DNA from: JAVVEH01 sp032251435
Lineage (GTDB): Bacteria; Verrucomicrobiota; Lentisphaeria; Oligosphaerales; MVZH01
Length of the DNA: 64,000 nt
Direction of reading: 5' to 3'
Assembly: GCA_032251435.1 (NCBI GenBank)
Contig: JAVVEH010000015.1
Location: 1-64,000 of the forward strand
Shown piece after piece: positions 26,467-35,754 of this stretch (the first letter of the stretch is position 1; each line of letters starts with the position of its first letter). The translations under genes were made by a program, and so were the position numbers. The notes beneath the pieces were generated by a model. It worked only from the letters and a program-made list of their open reading frames with translations, did not search any database and was not told the origin of the DNA.

Positions 26467-27278
26467 GCGTAGTCTCCATCCAGTTCTTTGGCCGCCAATT
26501 TGACCAATTGGCGGGTGATCCGCTCTGTTTTGAACACATAACCCGCCAGCAACGCTTTGTCCGCCAAGGCGTTGATCATGCGGGGTATCCCGCCGGATTT
26601 CCGTAAAATGACGTTGACCGCGCCGGTGTCAAAGCGGGGAACGCCTTTCGAACCGGCCACGGTCATCCGGTGCTCCAGATAGCGCCGGGTCTCGTCCTTC
26701 GACAGCGCTCCCAGGTGGTAGCGGACCGTGATTCGCTGACGTAATTGACGCATGGAGGGATCCTCCAATGTCCGTTTCAACTCGGGTTGCCCCATCAGGA
26801 TAATTTGAATGAGTTTCTGATTGTCCGTCTCCAAGTTCGACAGCAAACGAACCTGTTCAAGTAATTCCATGGACAAATTCTGCGCTTCATCGATGACCAG
26901 AACCACATCCACGCCCGCTTTGACTTGCTTGAGCAGAAACGCGTTCAGAAGACTATAATTTTTCAGATGGTCATCCGAAACACCGGGAACATTCATCTCA
27001 TACAAAATCGCCCGGAGCATTTCAGACGGGGTCAACACGGGATTGAGAATCAGGGCGGTGATATATTTTTCCGGATCCAAATGATTGAAAAACGCCCGGC
27101 ATGTCGTGGTTTTTCCTGAACCGACCTCGCCGGTGAGCTGGATAAACCCCTTGCGTTCCTGGATGCCGAACAGCAGGTGATTCAGCGCTTCCCGGTGCTG
27201 GTCGCTGAAAAATAAATACTTCGGATCCGGCGTGATGTTAAATGGCGGCTCGGAAAAGCCGTAAAAATCGTAATACAC
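26463..27278 (-). CDS. GspA/ExeA-like AAA+ ATPase
   Basis: A 271-residue ATPase. It opens YYDFYGFSEPPFNITPDP, the GspA/ExeA N-terminal phrase. Walker A is GEVGSGKTT at 50-58 and Walker B is VVLVIDEAQNL. It lacks the membrane and peptidoglycan-binding regions of long GspA proteins, so it corresponds to the ATPase domain only. The start is GTG with AGGAG about 5 bases upstream. It is coupled to gspB by an ATGA overlap, and the pair would help assemble a type II secretion or pseudopilin system for the pseudopilin-like proteins. Confidence 0.88.
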   Translation of the reverse strand: MYYDFYGFSEPPFNITPDPKYLFFSDQHREALNHLLFGIQERKGFIQLTGEVGSGKTTTCRAFFNHLDPEKYITALILNPVLTPSEMLRAILYEMNVPGVSDDHLKNYSLLNAFLLKQVKAGVDVVLVIDEAQNLSMELLEQVRLLSNLETDNQKLIQIILMGQPELKRTLEDPSMRQLRQRITVRYHLGALSKDETRRYLEHRMTVAGSKGVPRFDTGAVNVILRKSGGIPRMINALADKALLAGYVFKTERITRQLVKLAAKELDGDYA

Positions 27279-27473
27279 GATTTCTCCTGTCGGCTAAGCG
27301 GTTGACAGCGTGTTAAACGTACGTCGTAAGATACCTTGCGGGCGGGTTCCCGTCAAGAAGCCGCCGCCGGTTCGGGCGAAAATCAATTCAGGCCGTTCTT
27401 TCCGGGAGCCGGCGGCATCCAGATACACTGTAACCGTCGGAATCACGCATCCCCAAAAAAGGACTGGGTTTAC

Positions 27474-27501
27474 TTGCAAGTGGGTGTTGATTATTTATAT
27501 T
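27474..27501 (+). promoter_or_regulatory. Promoter of the tRNA-Gly gene
   Basis: TTGCAA at 27474-27479 and TATATT at 27496-27501 are separated by 16 bp, and the tRNA begins 17 bp after the -10 box. This fits vegetative promoter spacing and the expected position for a tRNA transcript. Confidence 0.5.
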
Positions 27502-27517
27502 AGGGTCCCTTCCGCGG

Positions 27518-27591
27518 GCGGGTGTAGCATAATGGTAATGCACTGGCTTCCCAAGCCAGCTACGTGGGTTCGATTCCCATCACCCGCTCCA
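27518..27591 (+). tRNA. tRNA-Gly (anticodon CCC)
   Basis: The 74 nt fold as a normal cloverleaf: acceptor stem GCGGGTG/CACCCGC, a D-arm with GCAT/ATGC, an anticodon stem CTGGC/GCCAG with loop TTCCCAA giving anticodon CCC, a short variable region, and a T-arm with TTCGATT. The CCA end is encoded. It would read the GGG glycine codon. The next coding sequence starts 62 bp downstream. Confidence 0.95.
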
Positions 27592-27653
27592 TTTCTTTTC
27601 CCGCTCCGCGGCGGCGCCTTTATTTTCGTCTACATGAAATTTGGATCGTGGTT

Positions 27654-28946
27654 ATGACTGATCAAACGAAAACGCACGCGACGCTCACTCTCAATGGCCA
27701 AACCTACGCGTATCCTTTGGTTGTCGGGACCGAGAATGAAGTGGGTATTGATATTTCCTCCCTGCGTAAGGACACCGGGGCGGTCACACTGGATTACGGG
27801 TTCGTGAACACCGGATCCTGTCAGAGTGACATCACGTTTCTGGACGGGGAGCGGGGAATTCTCCGGCATCGGGGATACCCGATTGAGGAACTGGCGGAAA
27901 AGAAAACCTTTGTCGAGGTGGCCTATCTGTTGATTAACGGCAAACTGCCCACGGAAAATGAGAGAAAAGAATGGTCGGCTCTGTTGACCCGGCATTCCCT
28001 GCTGCATGAGGACATGACGCAATTTTTCCACCGCTACCCTGAGAAATCGCACCCGATGGCGATCCTGTCCGCCATGGTGGTGAGTTTGTCCAGTTTCTAT
28101 CCCGAACTGAGTCAGCACCGGCCTGAAGAACCGGACGAGCACATCAGTATCGCCGCGACCCGGCTGATTTCAAAATTGCGCACAATCGCCGCTTTCTCCT
28201 ACAAAAAGACGATTGGGCAGCCCTTTGTCTATCCCCGGCATGATTTGAATTACTGCGCCAACTTCCTGAACATGATGTTTGATTCTCCCACGATGCCCTA
28301 TGAGATCAAACCGGAGGTGGTCAAGGCCTTGAACACACTGTTAATTCTGCACGCCGACCACGAGCAAAACTGTTCAACGTCAACGGTGCGCATGGTCGGC
28401 AGCGCCCGGGTCAATCTGTACGCCGCGGTGTCGGCGGGCATCTGCGCGTTATGGGGGCCCCTGCATGGCGGCGCCAATCAAATGGTGATTGACATGCTTG
28501 AGGAAATCAAGGTTAGCGGAATGACTGTGAAAAGCTGTATTGAGAAAGCCAAAGACAAAAGCAGCCCGTTTCGGCTGTACGGTTTTGGCCACCGGGTGTA
28601 TAAAAGCTACGACCCCCGCGCCACAATCATTAAAAAACATTGCCATGAGGTGCTGCGGGCTCTCGATATAAACGATCCGTTGCTGGACATCGCCATGGAA
28701 TTGGAGGACGCCGCCCTGAATGACAACTATTTCGTGGAGCGGAAGCTGTTTCCGAATGTGGATTTTTACAGTGGCATCATTTACCGGGCGATTGGTATTC
28801 CCGAAGATATGTTCACGGTGATGTTCGCCATTGGCCGTCTGCCGGGCTGGATCGCCCAGTGGAAAGAAGCGCGGGAAGATCCACGCTTCAAAATTCAGCG
28901 CCCGCGCCAAATTTACACCGGTCCGTCACTCACCCACGTGGATTGA
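27654..28946 (+). CDS. gltA: Citrate synthase
   Basis: A 430-residue type II citrate synthase, which condenses acetyl-CoA with oxaloacetate. I start at the ATG after the tRNA, at MTDQTKTHATLTLNG, because the longer frame runs back through the tRNA. Conserved parts are LDGERGILRHRGYPIEEL in two pieces, HADHEQNCSTSTVRMVGS in two pieces, PLHGGAN with a catalytic His, GFGHRVYK, and a catalytic Asp in NVDFYSG near the end. The length is typical of hexameric Gram-negative enzymes. It may be cotranscribed with the tRNA. Confidence 0.97.
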   Translation: MTDQTKTHATLTLNGQTYAYPLVVGTENEVGIDISSLRKDTGAVTLDYGFVNTGSCQSDITFLDGERGILRHRGYPIEELAEKKTFVEVAYLLINGKLPTENERKEWSALLTRHSLLHEDMTQFFHRYPEKSHPMAILSAMVVSLSSFYPELSQHRPEEPDEHISIAATRLISKLRTIAAFSYKKTIGQPFVYPRHDLNYCANFLNMMFDSPTMPYEIKPEVVKALNTLLILHADHEQNCSTSTVRMVGSARVNLYAAVSAGICALWGPLHGGANQMVIDMLEEIKVSGMTVKSCIEKAKDKSSPFRLYGFGHRVYKSYDPRATIIKKHCHEVLRALDINDPLLDIAMELEDAALNDNYFVERKLFPNVDFYSGIIYRAIGIPEDMFTVMFAIGRLPGWIAQWKEAREDPRFKIQRPRQIYTGPSLTHVD

Positions 28947-29070
28947 CCATCTTCCGCGATATGACGAGTCTACATGCCCTTACTTCCGGGCCGGGGCGCT
29001 GGTCTGGTTCATCATGGCGGCGAGAGCTCCCCGCGGGTGAGTAATTATAATTGACAAGGCGCCTCAGAAG

Positions 29071-30153
29071 TTGAATCATGAGACCTATCATCCTGTCCTG
29101 ACACCGGCGATACCGGGGGTCCGGCTTGACCCCGCCGTGACCGCTTGGAAAAACGGGTTGCTTGTCCGCTCCCCGAATTGGCTGGGGGACATCCTGATGT
29201 GCATGCCCGCTGTTTATAAAATGCGGGGTTGCCTCCCCGCGGGCGCCAGGCTTTTTGTTCTTTGTCCGCAAGGGCTGAGTCCAGTATGGGAGGCCGCTGA
29301 CTGGGTGGATACCGTGATTCCGTTTACTGGCAAACGGGTGACGGGACCGAGCAAAAAAGCGGCTCGGGATCTGCGGGCCGGGGTGGGGGTTGTCATGCCC
29401 AACTCGTTTGGTTCCGCATGGGATCTTGTCGCCGCCGGCATCCCTGTGAGGATCGGCCGCGGCGGCCGCGGCCGGTCACTTTTGTTGACCCACCGGCTAC
29501 CCTGCTGGCGCCGCGGACCAGGACTGGCCGACAAACACCACGTGAACCATTATTTGGAACTGGCCGCGGTGTTCGGCGACATCACATGGGACGCGGCCTT
29601 CCCCCCCCTGGCCATTCCCGGCCATGAAGCTGTCGCCGCCGACTTTGGAGTGACTGGTGGAAACTGGCTGGCGGTGCTGCCGGGAGCGGCTTATGGCCCC
29701 GCCAAACAGTGGCCTGTGGAGCATTACCGGGCGGTGGCGGAGTGGTGGGAGAAGCGGGGAGGGCGGATAGTGACCCTTGGCACTCAAGGCGATATGGAGA
29801 GCGCCGCCGCCATTGTCGCTGGCTTGAACGGAGCGGTGAACCTGGCGGGAAAGACGAATCTACGCCAACTGATGGCCATTCTGCAAGCCGTGGATGGCGC
29901 CGTCGCCAATGACAGCGGCGGCATGCATTTGGCGGCCGCTCTGGGCACGTCCGGGGTCGGCGTCTTCGGCTCCACCGACCCGATCGCCACTGGCCCGTTG
30001 GGCGCGCCGTGGATCATCGCCCGGGAATCCTGTGACTGCTCGCCCTGTTTTGAGCGCCTATGCCCCCGGGCAGACGACCTTTACACATGCCTGGAAAAGG
30101 TGTCCCCCGAGTCTGTAATTGCTGACTGTCAGCGGATCCTGGCAACCCTTTAG
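29071..30153 (+). CDS. GT9-family glycosyltransferase (heptosyltransferase-like)
   Basis: A 360-residue protein of the ADP-heptose:LPS heptosyltransferase family. SPNWLGDILMCMPAVY (residues about 33-48) is the N-terminal GT9 phrase, LPGAAYGPAKQWP covers the nucleotide-sugar region, and NDSGGMHLAAALGT followed by GVFGSTDP is the C-terminal donor-binding motif. The product is probably WaaF-like (heptosyltransferase II), adding a core sugar to lipid A, which fits a Gram-negative outer membrane. The frame starts at TTG; a GTG in PAVTAW is an alternative. A stretch with two Cys pairs near the end is unusual. Confidence 0.85.
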   Translation: MNHETYHPVLTPAIPGVRLDPAVTAWKNGLLVRSPNWLGDILMCMPAVYKMRGCLPAGARLFVLCPQGLSPVWEAADWVDTVIPFTGKRVTGPSKKAARDLRAGVGVVMPNSFGSAWDLVAAGIPVRIGRGGRGRSLLLTHRLPCWRRGPGLADKHHVNHYLELAAVFGDITWDAAFPPLAIPGHEAVAADFGVTGGNWLAVLPGAAYGPAKQWPVEHYRAVAEWWEKRGGRIVTLGTQGDMESAAAIVAGLNGAVNLAGKTNLRQLMAILQAVDGAVANDSGGMHLAAALGTSGVGVFGSTDPIATGPLGAPWIIARESCDCSPCFERLCPRADDLYTCLEKVSPESVIADCQRILATL

Positions 30154-30243
30154 GGGTTCCTGAATATGAGACACGCGCAGGACATCTGCGGTGTTCGCAA
30201 CAGCCACTCCAGTGGATAGGTTCCTGCCTGTCTGTCTTGGGCC

Positions 30244-31320
30244 TCATTGCGTCTCTGTCGGCACCCCCAGTTTAGTGGCCATTTCATCCAGATTCAACAG
30301 ATCGTTGTCAATGGTGGAGATGCTGACATCTTTCAGGTTCAAGTTGCGGGCGGCTTCCAGAGCGACAATGGTGCTGCCGCCCACGCCGCGCATGGCCTCA
30401 TTGCGCAGCGTCTCGCCTTTGGCTTCCGCCTCTTTCACCAGCAGGCTTCCCTGCGCCTTTTTATGAGCGGCGATCACATCCGCGTCAGCCTGTTTCTCCG
30501 TCGCGTACTTTTCCGCCTCGGCCCGAATGGTGACGACTTCACGGTTCGCCTCGGCTTGCATGCGAATGAGCTCGGCCTCTTTTTCTTTGGTGATGATATT
30601 GACCAGGCGGCTCGTCTCCGCCTCAATCACCTGGGTCTTGCCGCTCATTTGTTCCGCCTTGGACAGGGATTTGTTCAACTCAACTTCCTGATCGGACAGT
30701 TTTTTCTGGCGGATTTTATTCTCATATTCCACATCAAACTGAACATCGCGGACCAGGACATCAATGACATCAATAAATTTGTCGCTTAACGCCGCCTGCA
30801 AGGCCGTCCGCACCTTGTCGGATTTCGCCCGCCGCACCAGCGGATCGTAAAATTCCTCGGTTTTCATTTGACCGAACATTTCCACGCAGGCGTTTTCCGC
30901 TTCATTGCGGACGATGGTCCGGTAACTGGTGCCGCCGCCGAAAAGCTCATACACCTTGTACGCTTTGCCAGGTTGAATCCGGAATTTGACCGTGACATCG
31001 ACGGACACCATGTAGCCGTCAGAAGACTGCACCCGGACATCGTCCCGGCTCCGGCGGTCTCCGCGGGACGGATCACGGGACATTTCCAAGGTCTGAACCG
31101 TGGCGTCAAATACTTTCCAGGAGTCAATGGGGCCGAAATCCCGATGCCAGCCTGGGGCGTAATCCGCTTCAACCAGTCCTTTTTTGCCAAAAACACTGTA
31201 TTCCTGTGTCCGGACCCCCACTTGCCCGACATCCACGTACCGGGTCAAGGTCTTGAGAGCCACCGCGCCGATGGCGATGGCGGCGATGACTAAAATGGCG
31301 AGATAATTGATGATTTTCAT
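30244..31320 (-). CDS. SPFH/band-7 membrane protein (first of two)
   Basis: A 358-residue protein with one N-terminal membrane segment (about 5-25) and an SPFH/prohibitin domain (about 35-230), then a long charged helical coiled coil (about 200-320) rich in Glu, Lys and Ala, with AEAEKYATEKQADADVIAA as part of it. Members scaffold membrane complexes and often partner FtsH. It lies 33 bp downstream of a second SPFH gene, so the two probably form a hetero-oligomer, as HflK and HflC do. The sequences are too diverged to name them HflK/HflC. Confidence 0.85.
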   Translation of the reverse strand: MKIINYLAILVIAAIAIGAVALKTLTRYVDVGQVGVRTQEYSVFGKKGLVEADYAPGWHRDFGPIDSWKVFDATVQTLEMSRDPSRGDRRSRDDVRVQSSDGYMVSVDVTVKFRIQPGKAYKVYELFGGGTSYRTIVRNEAENACVEMFGQMKTEEFYDPLVRRAKSDKVRTALQAALSDKFIDVIDVLVRDVQFDVEYENKIRQKKLSDQEVELNKSLSKAEQMSGKTQVIEAETSRLVNIITKEKEAELIRMQAEANREVVTIRAEAEKYATEKQADADVIAAHKKAQGSLLVKEAEAKGETLRNEAMRGVGGSTIVALEAARNLNLKDVSISTIDNDLLNLDEMATKLGVPTETQ

Positions 31321-31353
31321 AGCTGTTGCCTCTCTATTATTAACGGTGAAAGC

Positions 31354-32472
31354 TTATTTTGTCACGCGGGGTTTGGCGGCGGCGTTCGAATGCTCAAACC
31401 GGCTGGTCCGGCCATCCACCGTGTAAGGCTGCCCGCTGATTTGAAGGTCTTTCAGGCGTTTGGCGTACTCCATCTTGACCATGTTGCGGCCGCCTTCGCC
31501 CTCCAGAGCTTTTTTCAGCGCCTCAATCCCTTTGGCTTCCGCCTCCTTTGTCGCCAGAATCGCCTCCGCGTCTTTTTGCAGCCGGTAGAAATCCGCTTCC
31601 GCGCCGATGGTGATCTTGGCGTAATACGCGTCGGCGCCTTTGCGCGCCCGTTCCGCCTCGGCTTGCGCTTCAATCACAAGTTGTTCCATCTGCCCTCGGA
31701 ATTGCTCAACCGCGACGTTTTTCTTGTTGGTTTCCTGGACAATCTGGGTTTCCTGCCGCTGTTTCGCGGCCAACGCCTTGGATTGCTCCTGCAGCACCGC
31801 CTGGTCAGCGAGCTTTTTGCGTTTGATCATTTCCTCATATTCTTTGTAGAACGTGGGGCGGGTGGGGATGACGATGTTGTCGATGACAATGCCATAGGGG
31901 GCCAGCCGTTTACTGACATCCTCACGGGCTTTCAACAAGCGCTCGTCCCGCAGGGCGGCGTCATAAAATTCCTCCGTGGTCAGTTCCCCGAGGTAATTCC
32001 GGCAGATGGACCGCACAAAGTCCCGGGTCCACTTTTGCTTATAGTTGTCACCCGGTCCGGATGTGGTCACCACGACATCCGCCATATCCGGATCAATGCG
32101 GTATTGCACCTTCACGTCCACGTACACGTCACTGCCGTCCATGGTTTTGATTTTCAAGTCGTCTTTTCCTTGGCGTTCTCCGCGCTCAGTGGTGGCCGTC
32201 ATGTCCAGGGTTTGAATGGTTTTGTCCAGCACGTAGAAGCGTTCGGTGATACCATTGTACCAGTGCGTTCCTGTTTGCGAGACGCTTTCCAGTTTGCCGG
32301 TGATTTTATTCAGACGCACACCGACTTCGTCGCCTCCGACTTTGGCGAAACGGACCGCGTTGATAAGCACCAGGGCCAGCAGGAAGAAGGCGAGCCCCAC
32401 CGAGACCAGGCCGCCGCCGAATTGTTTCAGGACGCGCAACGCGTCGGGATTTGGATATGACATTCTGTCCAT
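31354..32472 (-). CDS. SPFH/band-7 membrane protein (second of two)
   Basis: A 372-residue protein with a membrane segment at about 20-40, an SPFH domain at about 45-230 with YVDVKVQYRIDPDMADVV, and a helical coiled-coil tail with alternating Glu/Ala/Lys (ILATKEAEAKGIEALKKAL). It is a paralogue of the neighbouring SPFH gene. AAAGGAA lies 11 bases before the first ATG; a second in-frame ATG (32463) is nearby. Upstream in transcription is recQ, 66 bp away. Confidence 0.85.
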   Translation of the reverse strand: MDRMSYPNPDALRVLKQFGGGLVSVGLAFFLLALVLINAVRFAKVGGDEVGVRLNKITGKLESVSQTGTHWYNGITERFYVLDKTIQTLDMTATTERGERQGKDDLKIKTMDGSDVYVDVKVQYRIDPDMADVVVTTSGPGDNYKQKWTRDFVRSICRNYLGELTTEEFYDAALRDERLLKAREDVSKRLAPYGIVIDNIVIPTRPTFYKEYEEMIKRKKLADQAVLQEQSKALAAKQRQETQIVQETNKKNVAVEQFRGQMEQLVIEAQAEAERARKGADAYYAKITIGAEADFYRLQKDAEAILATKEAEAKGIEALKKALEGEGGRNMVKMEYAKRLKDLQISGQPYTVDGRTSRFEHSNAAAKPRVTK

Positions 32473-32537
32473 AATGGATTTGTTCCTTTTTTTGGGGTTG
32501 ATTGAGACAGGTTTTACACGCGTGTGACCATTACATA

Positions 32538-34880
32538 TCAGTGCTCCGGACGGGCGCCGCCCGTCAACGTATGGTGTTTGATGATGTCGAGAAACTGGGG
32601 AATGATGGTGCGTCCCTTTGTCTCTCCCACTCCCTTGATGGTGGCGATGGCCTCTTCAGGGGTCCGCGGCCGTTTGACAGCCAGCTCGTTCAGTGAGGCG
32701 TTGGATAAAATCCGGTACGGGGGTTGTCCGCGCCGCGCCGCCAAGTGCCCGCGTAACCGTTTAAGGGCTTCCAGCAAGGAGTCAGAATCCGAAAAAGCCG
32801 CCGTGACGGGGGGGGTGCGCGTCACATTTTTTTTCTTTGAGAGCGGCAGGTGGATCTCCGGCGCCGCGCCGCCATCCAGAATTCGGAGTCCGGCGGCTGA
32901 GATGTCGATGGTCGGATAATCTGAATCACCGGTTTGAACCAGCAGACCGGCTTTTTCCAACTGGCGGATCACGGTGAGCAGCTCCCGCGTGGAATAAGCG
33001 GTTAACACGCCAAAATCGGGCCGGGTGTCCAAACCTTTGTCCAGCACCCGGTCAGTGCGCTCCCCGCTGAGTATTTCCGCGATCCGTGTGCGGCCAAAAC
33101 GTCCCGCTAAATCCGAGACGGTCGCCAGGACATCGCGAATCAACGCCTGGTCATGAGCTGAGAGCGGCTTGGCGCCGGGCGCGGAGCCCGCGCAGGCGTC
33201 GCATCTCCCGCAGCGCCAACGCTCCTTGTTCTGGCCAAAATACGAGATTAAAAACCGCTGCCGACACCCATGATCCCGGGTATATTCCAACACGTTTTCC
33301 AGCCGTTCCATATCCGTGTCCCGTTTATCCTTCAGCGATTGAAAATCACCTGTCGGCAAGGCGTTGTCGATATTGGTCAAGGCGACTGTCCGGGAAGAGC
33401 GGGGGGGATTCCAGCTCAGAATGTCACCGTTAAGATTGGCGAGCACACGCCGGGTCTGTTCCGGCGACAGTCCGGCCACCCGGGCGATTTGATCCAAGGT
33501 GCACTGAATACCTGTCAACGCCGCCTCACCGCCCTGTTCCAGGCAGCGGAAGATCAGCCGGGAGCGTTGAGTCTTTTGCAATTGGTGCAACCGCATCAGC
33601 TCATCGCGGTCACCGGAAAAACGCAATGTGCCCGTGGCTTCACGATGGTACCCACGTTCAATCTGGCCAAATTTTTCCAGCACGCCGAGAGCCGCTGAGA
33701 CTTGTCCGTCACTTTTGGCGTTGGTAAGCAAAGGGGCCAGCTCGGAGGGGGAAATCTCAATCTCCGGGGCGCCGTCGGCCATGATGTGCTGACGCACGTG
33801 CTGATAGAGTTCAATGAGCAACGCTTTGGGCGGATTGTTGATGTCGATTAGAAATTCATGAATGAACCGGTCCCGAAACGAAAAAAAGAGCACGCAGTCC
33901 GCGGGCTGTCCATCTCTCCCCGCGCGTCCCGCTTCCTGGTAATAGGCTTCCAGAGAGCCGGGAATGTTATAATGGATCACCCGCCGGATGTCCGGGCGGT
34001 CAATGCCCATGCCAAAGGCGTTGGTGGCGATCAACACCGGACACGGGGATTCCATGAACGCCGTTTGCGCTTCCGACCGCTGAGCGGGAGAAAGGCCGGC
34101 GTGGTAGGCGATGCCGTCAATCTCAGATGTCAGACTATCCACCGCTTTGCGTGTGGATGTGTAAATAATCGTGGGCGCGGGATTTTGCAGAAACTGTTTG
34201 ATTGATGTTAGTTTATCCGCGTCAGACGGACATTCCAAAACGGAGAAGGCTAGATTGGGTCGTTCAAAACCGGTGATATGAAAGTCCATATCGGGGCGGC
34301 GGAGTTGCCGCTTAATATCTTCCCGAACCCGGCGGGTGGCGGTGGCGGTGAAGGCGGAGACCTGAGGAATATTGAATTCCGCGCAACAGGCGCCAATCCG
34401 CAGATAATCCGGGCGGAAATCGTGCCCCCATTGGCTGATGCAGTGGGCCTCGTCCACCACCAGGTGGTTGGGTGGACAGCGCTGGAGAAGGTCCCGCATC
34501 CACTGGGTTTTTAAACGTTCCGGCGCGACATAGAGCAGGCGGTATTCACCACGGATCACGGCGTCAAAAACACGTCGTTGCTCAAGAGGAGGGACGGTGC
34601 TGTTAAGAAACGCGGCCGGGATCTTTCTGGCTCGCAGGGCCTCCACTTGGTCAAGCATCAGGCTGATAAGAGGCGAGATGACCAGCGTGTAGCCGTCATG
34701 GAGCAGGGCGGGCAGTTGGTAACAGAGAGACTTGCCGGCGCCGGTCGGCATGATCACACAACAGTCCCGTCCCGCGGTCAACGCGTCGACAACCTCACGT
34801 TGCCCGGTCAGAAACGTTTCGAAGTTGAAATATTGGTGGAGGGTTTTCTCCAACAGGCTGGCGGGGGAAGAATGGGGCAT
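32538..34880 (-). CDS. recQ: ATP-dependent DNA helicase RecQ
   Basis: A 780-residue helicase, longer than the usual 600-residue RecQ. Motif I is MPTGAGKSLCYQLP, motif II is DEAHCISQWGHDFRPDY, and helicase C-lobe motifs TNAFGMGIDRP and YYQEAGRAGRDG are clear. The zinc-binding domain ends CGRCDACAG (about 555-565), an RQC winged-helix region follows, and an HRDC domain lies at about 700-775. The extra length is in the linker between RQC and HRDC. It unwinds duplex DNA at stalled forks and recombination intermediates. It stands 20 bp from the Minf_1886 gene in a leftward operon. Confidence 0.97.
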   Translation of the reverse strand: MPHSSPASLLEKTLHQYFNFETFLTGQREVVDALTAGRDCCVIMPTGAGKSLCYQLPALLHDGYTLVISPLISLMLDQVEALRARKIPAAFLNSTVPPLEQRRVFDAVIRGEYRLLYVAPERLKTQWMRDLLQRCPPNHLVVDEAHCISQWGHDFRPDYLRIGACCAEFNIPQVSAFTATATRRVREDIKRQLRRPDMDFHITGFERPNLAFSVLECPSDADKLTSIKQFLQNPAPTIIYTSTRKAVDSLTSEIDGIAYHAGLSPAQRSEAQTAFMESPCPVLIATNAFGMGIDRPDIRRVIHYNIPGSLEAYYQEAGRAGRDGQPADCVLFFSFRDRFIHEFLIDINNPPKALLIELYQHVRQHIMADGAPEIEISPSELAPLLTNAKSDGQVSAALGVLEKFGQIERGYHREATGTLRFSGDRDELMRLHQLQKTQRSRLIFRCLEQGGEAALTGIQCTLDQIARVAGLSPEQTRRVLANLNGDILSWNPPRSSRTVALTNIDNALPTGDFQSLKDKRDTDMERLENVLEYTRDHGCRQRFLISYFGQNKERWRCGRCDACAGSAPGAKPLSAHDQALIRDVLATVSDLAGRFGRTRIAEILSGERTDRVLDKGLDTRPDFGVLTAYSTRELLTVIRQLEKAGLLVQTGDSDYPTIDISAAGLRILDGGAAPEIHLPLSKKKNVTRTPPVTAAFSDSDSLLEALKRLRGHLAARRGQPPYRILSNASLNELAVKRPRTPEEAIATIKGVGETKGRTIIPQFLDIIKHHTLTGGARPEH

Positions 34881-34900
34881 GGAAAGACGGGATGAAATGG

Positions 34901-35320
34901 TTATTTAATTTTGGGCAGTTCGGGGAGGGTCTCATCTTCTTTGAGAATAAAGGGCTGGTAAAATGTTTCACTGAATGGGTAGCCGTCGGCGAAATCCGCG
35001 GGGGAATCCTCACTGCTTGAACCGAGCAGACCTTTGTCAACCATGCGGAAAACGATCGCCCCGAAATCTTCCGTGCGGGTGATGCCCCATTCCGTCAAGA
35101 CATCCAGTGTCAAAGGGCCGAAGGTCTCCAACGCGATCCGCCGAATGCCTTCCAGTAATTCCTGTCCCCGGATGTGCCGTCCCGCCGCCGGCGACGCTTC
35201 CCGGATTTTCTCAGCCGTGCGGGAGACCGCTTCAGCGACAAAATGATAGGCGTTTTCCCGGTAACTGGAGTCGGTGTCCACCATTTTTTTCACGGCCTGA
35301 TTGAAGTCGTCACGTTTCAT
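34901..35320 (-). CDS. Minf_1886 family protein
   Basis: A 139-residue soluble protein of the Minf_1886 family, conserved in PVC bacteria and of unknown function. It has a helical start (FNQAVKKMVDTDSSY), YHFVAEAVSRT and GQELLEGIRRIALETFGPL in the middle, followed by WGITRTEDFGAIVFRMV, the family's best-known block. Its ATG overlaps the stop of the HIT gene (ATGA), so the two are translationally coupled. Its consistent place among housekeeping genes suggests a basic cellular role. Confidence 0.85.
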   Translation of the reverse strand: MKRDDFNQAVKKMVDTDSSYRENAYHFVAEAVSRTAEKIREASPAAGRHIRGQELLEGIRRIALETFGPLTLDVLTEWGITRTEDFGAIVFRMVDKGLLGSSSEDSPADFADGYPFSETFYQPFILKEDETLPELPKIK

Positions 35321-35742
35321 GATAGCGTCCCGTCTAATCTCTGTTTGATGTTATCCATGATGTCACGGGTTTTTTCCTGAGACGGGGGCCGCCCCCCCGG
35401 CGGCGGCAGAACAAGGGTATCCAGACAAAACCGGGGGATGATGTGAATATGGGCGTGGCGGACGACCTGACCGGCGCACGTGCCGTTATTCACCAGCAGG
35501 TTGAACCCGTCGGCTTTGACCGCTTTCATGACCGCCACCGCCAGGCGGGAAGCGGTCGCCATCAAGGCGCCCTGGTACTCGGCGGGCATGGGCGCTAGAC
35601 TTGAATAATGCTCTTTCGGGACCAGCAGGGTGTGTCCTGGCGCCAGCGGGGCGATGTCCAGAAAGGCGATCGACTGATCATCCTCATAAATCGTGGCGGC
35701 CGGCTCCGTCCCGGCGATAATATTGCAGAACACGCATCCCAT
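35317..35742 (-). CDS. HIT-family nucleotide hydrolase/transferase
   Basis: A 141-residue protein of the histidine triad superfamily. CVFCNIIAG is the N-terminal phrase with two Cys (a probable zinc pair), and the triad HAHIHIIPR lies near residue 98. HIT proteins cut purine phosphoramidates and dinucleoside polyphosphates. The frame extends 15 bases further to a TTG, but AAGGAG sits 6 bases before the ATG at 35742, so that is the start. It follows the amidase gene and precedes the Minf_1886 gene. Confidence 0.92.
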   Translation of the reverse strand: MGCVFCNIIAGTEPAATIYEDDQSIAFLDIAPLAPGHTLLVPKEHYSSLAPMPAEYQGALMATASRLAVAVMKAVKADGFNLLVNNGTCAGQVVRHAHIHIIPRFCLDTLVLPPPGGRPPSQEKTRDIMDNIKQRLDGTLS

Positions 35743-35748
35743 AAGCCA

Positions 35749-35754
35749 CTCCTT
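35749..35754 (-). promoter_or_regulatory. Shine-Dalgarno site that fixes the HIT start
   Basis: On the minus strand AAGGAG ends 6 bases before the ATG at 35742. The competing TTG start at 35757 would place this site inside the gene, so the ATG is preferred. Confidence 0.8.

Noticed and set aside
27564..27653. Upstream extension of citrate synthase
   Set aside because: It overlaps the tRNA-Gly gene and lacks homology-like sequence.
31390..32460. 356-codon open frame on the plus strand
   Set aside because: Antisense shadow of the second SPFH gene.
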